The notes under the pieces: model-generated
Database searches by the model: none
The model's input: the letters and a program-made list of their open reading frames with translations, nothing else
Told to the model about the DNA's origin: nothing
Translations under genes and position numbers: made by a program
Source: Megaleporinus macrocephalus
Taxonomy: Eukaryota; Chordata; Actinopteri; Characiformes; Anostomidae
Reading direction: 5' to 3'
DNA: 64,000 nucleotides
NCBI GenBank assembly: GCA_021613375.1
Contig: CM038722.1
Coordinates: 24,301,941-24,365,940, forward strand
Part shown: positions 56,650 to 64,000 of the stretch, piece by piece
Layout of the letters: each line of letters starts with the position of its first letter
Numbering within the stretch: the stretch's first letter is position 1

Positions 56650-57662
56650 GCAAATGGAGATTCACTTTCGTTCAGAGCTTCCATTAGGAACCCCATAATG
56701 TACAATGGAGAGGGATTGCTGACCTGAGAACTCTATTCACCACTCTGACAAGCCAATTCACTTTAATGGCATCTCTCAAACACACTCTCAGCATGATAGG
56801 GCTCTATATATACAGTGCACTCCAAAATTATTGGCATGTGAAAATTGAAAGGAAAAAAAAAGAATATTTTGGTGTTGAAAACTCTTTCAATCGAAATTTT
56901 CCCACATTTCAATCATTACAAACTCCTAAATGGTCACTGTCCATAGCTTCCTGTTAAACTGGGACATACATTTGAGGTCAACAACCCTAGGCAACACGGA
57001 GAACATAAGGGATAAAACAAGTTTAAGGATTCAACAGGTTTTTGACCTTGAGAAATAACACATTAATAGTATAGCATTTTTCCTACTGTTTGAGTGGGTT
57101 GCATCCCAGAGTCTCCCGAACTACAAGTAAATGGTATCTTCATGCCAGCAATGTATTTGAAAGGCTTGCAGGAAGACACAAATCACACTTTCATTCAGAG
57201 CTTCCATTACGAACCACATAATATTTGATAGAGAGGCTGACCTGAGAACTCTGCTCACCACTCTGACAAGCCCATTCACTTTAATCGCATCTCTCAAACA
57301 CACTCTCATGGCCACTACCTATAGCTTCCTGTTAACTGGGATATACATTTGACGTAACCCTAGTCAACACAAAGAACGTAGGAGAACACAGAAGAGTAAA
57401 AATACAACAGGTTTTTGACCATTAGAAATAAGACATTAATAGATATAGGTATTTTAGTTGTCGGGGCAGAAGCTGAGGAGTGTCAAACATCTGTAGATGT
57501 CCCCTTCCCAACCTTCAGAGAACAGTTTGAGAGTTAGTTCTCAGCTTTCTCCTACTGTTTGAGTTGTTTGCATCCCAGAGTCTCTGGAACTACAATTAGA
57601 TGTTATCTTCATGCCAACAATGTATTTGAAAGGCTTGCTGGAAGACGCAAATCACACATCAA
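56650..57662 (+). repeat. Tandem duplication of a ~0.5-kb unit
   Basis: Three modules repeat in order. A ('ttcagagcttccattaggaa', 56671 and 57194), C ('atagcttcctgttaa' and 'caacaggtttttgacc', 56943 and 57321) and B ('tcctactgtttgag' and 'gcatcccagagtctc', 57081 and 57549). Offsets are 523 bp for A and 468 bp for B, so copies differ by indels. Copy 1 holds an extra 141 bp (56789-56929) and copy 2 holds extra sequence near 57450-57545. Divergence is mild. Confidence 0.85.
56789..56929 (+). mobile_element. Tc1/mariner-end fragment inserted in tandem copy 1
   Basis: Absent from the second tandem copy. It contains 'tacagtgcactccaaaatta' plus 'ttggca', typical of a fish mariner-type terminal repeat. 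Only one end is visible. Confidence 0.6.
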
Positions 57663-60554
57663 ACATTAATTTCAAACAATATTTACTGGTCAGATGAGCT
57701 GTTTGATAAGAAATATGCATGATAGCTCGCTCCTGCTTGGCGCCGTTCCATGTCTTTCCTTTATCCTGGTTCCAGTTCATGTTTTTCCTTTTTCCCTAGC
57801 AGAGGAACCAGGTTCTGCTGTTTTCCACAGCGCTGGCCTGAGCTGAGACCTAAGGATAAAAGCTGTGTTTGCGGAGTGCCCTGGAGCTCCCTGTCATTTC
57901 GCACTTTGCTATTTAATAACTTTTTCAATTAAATGTAATATCCTTGCATCATTGTCATTCATGTGTGGTCTTCCTTTTAGATCAGCCTGCCACGAGTCAG
58001 GCAAATGGCATAGTCATACAGAACAGAAGCCTTATCTTAGTGGTGAAATACTATAGTGGAACTATTCGGTTGTGGAGTTGTTTTAATTCTAAAGGTCAAA
58101 GGAATCTTGTCAGGAGGATACATGGCATCATGGGGTCAATCAAATACTCTGAGATTTTAGATCCAAATCAGATTGCCTCTGCTTGGAGGCTCAGGCTAGT
58201 TTGGGATTGAATCTTCTAACAGGATAATAGGCGAACGTAGGCTATCATAAAATTTCACCAAAATGTTTCACTGATCACAAAATCAAGCTTTTGGAGTGGT
58301 TAGTCTAGACCCCTTTATCAATGACACTGTAAGGTTTTGAGATTTTCTATAGAGGAATGGTCTTGGAGAGCTTTGTGTGTTCTCACACCTCATCAAATTT
58401 CAGAGAAGAGTTCATGCTGCTTTGGCAAATGAGGGTATAGACAGAACACCGGGTGCCTTTATTTGTGCTATATACATTTTTTAGAAGAAGTTTTTCTTTT
58501 TTTAAGTGATTTTACATTTTGTTGTGTCTCGGAAGACAGTAGCAGACTTTCCAGCCTTTAAAGACAATACAGTAAGGTCTCTTAAATCAGATGAACACAA
58601 AGATATCTAATAGTTAGTAGCTATTTACCTATACTAGTTACTTTCTTTTGATCTCAACATCACAACACAAAGTAAATTCAAGTTGTTACTCACTGTGAAA
58701 CCTTCAGTTTAGGATGATCTGCTTCAACCAGCAAACAGTGATACAATCACCCAGCATGGCTGCTACTTGCAGGTGGCTGTTGAGGTTGTGATGCTAATAA
58801 AGGTGGAACTGCTCCTCTCTTTAGTCTCTTTAGTGGAACTGCTCCTCTCTTTAGTCTCTTTTTAGCTGTTGAATAGCAAATCAATTTCAGCCTTACTTTA
58901 AAAATAAAGTTCAACCATGCCTGCTGAGAGTTTGGTTCCTTGGAAACTATATAATAATTGTCAATCTCAAACAGTAGATTTCTCCACATAGTCTGCCATT
59001 TTCATTGCTGTTGCTTTTGTTGTGGTATGTAAATATTGGTGGGTTTAAATCAAGACTGTTATGTAACAGTCTAGGATTGTGGAATTGATCAGTCTTACTG
59101 AGATCTTTTACAGTTGCAGGATCTGCATGTAAAGGAGGAACGGTGGTGTTTGAGGTTCATGGTATGCGAGATTTGTGTACTGAACTCTATGAAGATATAA
59201 ATACAGTTATACATTCGATGGCACCTTTAAAGTAGGTCTCTGCTTTATAAGCTCCATTACTTGTGAACTATGCTTTATCACAGTGTTATGCACATAAGTG
59301 TGACTAGTCTATATTGTCTCTGGATGAACTGGTGTATACATATTATTGAACATATTAATATTCATCTATATAATAGCTTATTATAACTTAAAGAGTAGTA
59401 TTGTCTGATAGAGCTTTATCTCTCTTGATGCTACTCCACATCACTACTGTCATGCAAAAATCGTAATTCATTTCTTTCATAGAATTTGAAAACCATAGTT
59501 ACCCTTTACACTGTTACAGTTGAATAATAAATGGAACAGAAGTGGTCCGAAAGTACTTAATCTAGAAGCTTCTATTACTAGTCAAAGACATTTTTTTCCT
59601 TTTCCTGCCAAACTACCATTTTGGGGATACAGTAATGATATTTCTACATCTGTATCTCTTAGTCTCTGTTATTTTCTCAGAACCCTTGCTTGGTAGCAGT
59701 ATTAAGCTGTTTGTGTGATCTTTTGCTGGTTCAATAAATATCTTCCTGAGGGGGTCGTGGCCCTTGCGGTCCTCCCTTTAGCAAATACGATATTGAGGAG
59801 GGTGCGATTAAAGCTGCCATTGTGTGGATGTCTATAGACTTTGCTTGGCTGTGTTTGTACATGACTCTCTGGAGTATTGTACATATGGACTCCCACACAC
59901 ACATATAGGGAGAGGGTGCAGATGCTTAGTGACTCTAAAATATGGTACTTCTAAGAGAAAACACATTTAGGTTGTGATGTAAAGCTTATGACATGATTGT
60001 TCCTCGTCTGAATAGCTACTTAATTGTAGCTGCTCTAAAACTGCCTGTTTGTTCATCTTCACAATGAAGAAATAGGAAAGTTGTTTGAACTTCTAGAAGC
60101 AGGTCTTGGGTGAAGAGCTCATAAAGCAGCTTAACTTGATAATACAGATGGCGTACTGGTGTATGGCACAAAAAAGAGATGTTAAGGTCAATGATCGAAA
60201 CATTTAACGGGACAATAAAGGTGCTAATAAAGGAACATTCCAGCGTTTTTCAACCTGCTTCAATTGTATTGTGCTGGTGGATTACTATCGCGATAATTCT
60301 GAAGCACACCCCCCACCCTATACTTATAAAAGGGAAGTGCATGGTTGCTTGGCACAGTATTGACTTCTGGGGCACATACATTTTATCAAGGGGCTTGAAC
60401 ATTGCAGTCTGGGTAAAAAAAAACCTTCTTATTTATTCTATCTACGTCTCAAAGTCTAACTCTGTAACGTGCTGTTTCAAAGAGAGATACAGAAAATTCA
60501 TTCATTTTGGTTATGCTTGGTTATATCAGCTTTATTATGGTTGCGCACAGCAAA
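57663..60554. other. Long noncoding stretch, no gene seen
   Basis: A 30-bp unit ('gtggaactgctcctctcttt' plus 'agtctcttta') is duplicated at about 58804-58862. 59735-59870 is GC-richer with 'gcggtcctccctttagcaaa' and could be a weak conserved element. No protein is recognised in the frames at 57750-58210 or 60179-60565. Confidence 0.4.
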
Positions 60555-60826
60555 GCATACACTGAATCAGGGCAGACCCTCGACCACGAGTGCAGTGTTG
60601 GTTTGACCCACCCATGTTTATTTGTCTTTTTTTCAATCCCTCTTTTTTCCTTGATAGGGTCCCATTCATTTTGTAGCGCACCTGACCATTATGGTTTCGT
60701 TTAACCTACAGCCACCAAACTGCATGTACTAACTCAGGGCATGTCCCCAAACACACTGACCTGCACTCCTCGTCTTGTTGTCTATTCATCCTCTCATTGC
60801 TTGAGCTGGGCAACCATCCTGTGCTT
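60555..60826 (-). repeat. Interspersed repeat, reverse copy (partner at 50.72-50.97 kb)
   Basis: 'gggcagaccctcgaccacga', 'gtttaacctacagccaccaa', 'actgcatgtactaactcagg' and 'gggcaaccatcctgtgc' are the complement of 50722-50965. Confidence 0.8.
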
Positions 60827-62879
60827 CCTTCAGTAAATGCACTTTTCTAGTTATATGATTTAAAGATGCCATATGTAGCCAAGTGGTGGGCTGTATATGT
60901 ATTTCTATGGTGTGTGTGTACCTTTAAGAGCCACAGTCAGAACCATTGGCGTTCTTAAAGAGGAAATGGTGGAGCTACGAGTGCGGAAAAGAAGCGATGC
61001 TAAAGCTAAGAGAATGGTGGTTCTCAATTGCAACACAATTGTTACGCATCCAAAGCCATCCATGTGAAATATGAGGTAAAAATACAAAAGTACTAGACAG
61101 TATGAGGCCTGTATGTCATATAACTTTGGTGGAGGTCTATTTTGCCTTTTAAAACAACATATCTTGGAAGAATTACTGCAGAATGAGGCCAATAGCATTG
61201 TCTCAGTGTGGTAGCGTGTTCAACTTGTTTGCCATGTTCAAGCCCTGCATTTGTGGTTTGACCAAGTTCACATGAGAAGATGCTGGAATCTTGTTGAGTA
61301 AGGATTTGTAAAACGAGGTGAGCTTATTAACAAAGTTCTGTTAATGGTAATTAAATAGGGAGATGGCATTAATGTTATTTTTCCATGTTCCGTTAATAGT
61401 GCCACTACCATTTACTGTACTGTGTTTTCAGTCAATGTGTATTTATTTTCTATATTCAGCGCTATTAGATATCTACAGATATTTGATGGAAACAGAACTT
61501 AAAGACTGTGTGTAGCTGAGCAGCGGAAGAGCTGATATTTTTTATCAGTGTTTTGTTTTAGTTTATATTTGGGGCTGTAAGAAGCCAGCGATTTGTTTTG
61601 TTTGATGTATAATAAGTGTACATTTTCTGTTCACATTTCTACATAAAATTCCTAAAGCGGGATCTATTAGAATAAAATACCCGAAAAAGTATTTTGTCAT
61701 TTGGTGTGTGTCTTTTCCCCTGTGACATATAGAATGAAATAAAGAAAGTTCTGTTGACTTCTGCTGGCAAAATTGTAGGTTTCTTGAAGAACAGGAGTGA
61801 AGACTTAAATAAAGTTTAATGCGCTCATCTTCCCACCAGGCAAAGTTTAACTAAGCTTTAGTAGTCAACCATGTAAACCACACCTAGAACCCAGAACCCC
61901 CTACTTGATGGGTGACTGCCTCTAACTTTGTAATTAAAATAGAGGTGTTGAGGCCCACCCAGGTCTTTACAGTCTCCCCTATCTAGAAGCCAGGATGTCT
62001 CTGAGAACTATTGCAAGTTGTTACATGACAAAGGTACTCCTATTCCACAGCCCCCACCCAAACACCAACACTAGAGATGCATACCAAACACAAACAAGAT
62101 TAACACAGAACGCAAGAGAACAAAAGATTTAGGAGAAGTTATGAAAGTTAATAAAATCAAATAAAATTTATGAAAGACAGCAGTAAAACAGATTTATGCA
62201 CCTAAAATGTATATTCAACGACAACAAAGCAACAGCAGACTATCTACAGAGATGTATCTTACCAGGCTATAAAGGTGAAGTCGGCATGGATGATGTTCAT
62301 AGATGAGGCTGACCTGTTCTCCATGATCAAAATTGAATGTTCTGTTCCACCTTCAATGATGCAGCTTGTACAGGAGCCAATCTGTAACTGCAGCATGCCA
62401 ACTTTAGCTCAAACATCTTTAACAAGATCCTGGACAACTTCAATTCCAAGTTCTGCACATTTGAGTCCAGAGACTTTCTCAAACCCTGGACAAAATTGAG
62501 AAGCTTTGCTCATCGATCAACACTGCAGAGACTGAAGAGAAGAGTAGTTTCACCTTTATAAGCTTTCTAATGTTTCTAATGTTGGCCAGTGCTTGAATGA
62601 TTTTACAGTGTAACATGCATAATACAGGGCTTGGGATGAAGAGGAATGTCTTACCAGGTCCAACTTTTGAATGCTAGCGCAACATACTAAAAAAAAAAGC
62701 ACCCCCCCTCCCACACACACGACTCTAATTCTTCTGGTCCCAACATTGACACCTAATTATAAAGTTTTATTGCTTAATTTTAAATTCTTTTGACTCGTTG
62801 CTCTAAAAAAATAAAAAGATAATCATCTACTACCAGAAATCAGCAATATTGAGTTTTGAGTCAACAAGCTTTCTGTTCT
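60827..62879. other. Noncoding stretch, no gene seen
   Basis: 60900-61200 has a repeat-like look ('accattggcgttcttaaaga'). 61900-62000 holds 'agaacccagaaccccctact'. A GC patch with C-run lies at 62698-62721. The plus frame 62275-62499 has no confirmed identity. Confidence 0.35.
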
Positions 62880-63650
62880 GTACAAAGAAGTGCATTAAGA
62901 TCGGCCGTACGCTGTAGATGAGCCAGGCTGAGATTAAGCAGTGTCCTTCTAACGATTATGTAAGTTAGGATACGGCTTTTGCGGTGGCCTTTGTTTATTA
63001 CATAAATCCATTAAAGCCCTAATTCTATAGCTCCACAGAACCCATTACGACACAGGCCTCGGTGCTATAAGCACTCTGAGTCATCAGATCTATCCTCCAT
63101 ATGCTAAAGCACTGCTGACATGAAAGTGTGGCTCTTGAGGTGACGAGAGAATTGCCTGTGGATTGCAAACATTAGTGAGGCGGCTTTCCGCGGACGCTTT
63201 GCGGCTTCCTGCGTGGCATCTGCCAATGTCTCATCGGTATTGAGTCGTGTTCACACTTCTGGGTCCTTGCCCACTCAATGACACATTGATTGCACCTGGA
63301 GAGCCATGTGCAGTGTTTGAGTTTGAGTAGTTGTATTGCGGTGGTAACGACTGTGTGTTTGAAAATGCAACAAACCCAACAGGACCAATAATCTGCACCA
63401 CAGTCCACCTGGGAAGGCTTTACAATGGCTCCCATTAAGAAGACGCTTCGTTTGGCATTCACCGGAGCTCGAGAGACACATTTATCAATACGCTGCTCTT
63501 GTTTCTTGAGGTGCAATGCATCATGTCTCCAAAGGTTATTCACGCTGGACCACCTGTTTCAGGTGTCTCAGGACAACGTCTTGTTTTGGTATGCAATGCG
63601 CGATTCATTTGGCGAGGGCTGAGCTGTTAACCTCTTGCTACTCAGCTTTT
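62880..63650. promoter_or_regulatory. Strong candidate conserved noncoding element (long)
   Basis: About 770 bp, repeat-free and balanced with frequent CpG. It includes a composite SOX/FOX-like CCTTTGTTTATTA (62988-63000), TTACATAAATCC, CATTGATTGCAC, and 'gaccaataatctgc' with CCAAT. Overlapping frames on both strands (63172-63622) are shadows without family features. Length and composition suggest an ancient enhancer or a cluster of them. Confidence 0.4.
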
Positions 63651-64000
63651 AAGCTTGTCGTCTTCATAATTAATAATGATATATTATGAATGCTATCATG
63701 GGAGGCTGAATCGTCCACTTTTTTGAAGTGAAATACTTTGATGCAGTATGTTAACTCAGTCTGCTCAGTCCGCTCAGGCAGTATATGGAATCTAAGCTCC
63801 AGAACAGCTCATTTTGAATTCATCATGGTTAGCGTGTACATATTAACGTGAACTATACATAATTACACATCAGTTTAGCCAAGAAAAAAATTCAGCCCCA
63901 ACCTAACAGCTTGTTTCAGTCTGAACTGGTTTTTGAAGACAGTCACTCATTAACATATAGCATTATTACCATAGAGCACTAGCATAAAGCCCATTGGCCT
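63651..64000. other. AT-rich end of the window, nothing recognised
   Basis: 'taattaataatgatatatta' words at 63668-63690. No gene or repeat is seen. Confidence 0.4.

Noticed and set aside
60179..60565. 128-codon plus-strand frame as a gene
   Set aside because: It has no recognisable motif or exon-like splice sites, and its end runs into an interspersed repeat.
62275..62499. 74-codon plus frame, and a neighbouring frame with protein-like text 'NIFNKILDNFN'
   Set aside because: Another frame is interrupted by stops and I could not tie the text to any family.

Overview
The window looks like a stretch of teleost fish nuclear genome. It is AT-rich, has long dinucleotide tracts and carries families common in fish: Tc1/mariner-like elements, tRNA-derived SINEs of the V-SINE (DANA-like) type, an L2/CR1-like LINE tail and many MITEs. 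I cannot name the species. An ostariophysan such as a characin or catfish would fit, but this is a guess from repeat style.

I find no intact protein-coding gene. The open frames present are short, and the longer ones are low-complexity or tandem-repeat artefacts. The supportable coding matter is broken. It comprises a LINE reverse-transcriptase tail (14.9-15.3 kb), three Tc1-like transposase remnants (26.7, 30.4 and 39.6-40.1 kb) and one exon-like fragment at 33.94-34.20 kb that resembles the hinge of the chromosome protein SMC5, with an in-frame stop.

Layout: 0-3 kb holds a SINE, a candidate conserved element, a GA-rich tract and a promoter-like cluster. 3.9-6.4 kb is a 2.4-kb minisatellite. 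7.3-10.9 kb holds an LTR-like direct repeat, a palindromic MITE and a second minisatellite that appears to have grown from a Tc1 terminal repeat. 12-21.8 kb is dense in transposons, including nested insertions and the LINE. 17.2-18.0 and 31.4-32.6 kb are polypyrimidine/polypurine tracts. 22-31 kb is a patchwork of duplicated repeats and Tc1 relics. 33.5-35.4 kb is bounded by a near-identical inverted repeat and holds the SMC5-like fragment. From 36 kb on, GC-richer single-copy-looking islands (36.4, 41.0, 43.7, 49.7, 51.6-52.5, 55.1 and 62.9-63.6 kb) alternate with repeats. They look like candidate conserved noncoding elements.

Taken together, the window is best read as intergenic or intronic DNA, possibly the regulatory neighbourhood of a gene outside it. 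The regulatory reading is inference from base composition and motif content only. Alignment to other fish genomes would test it directly.
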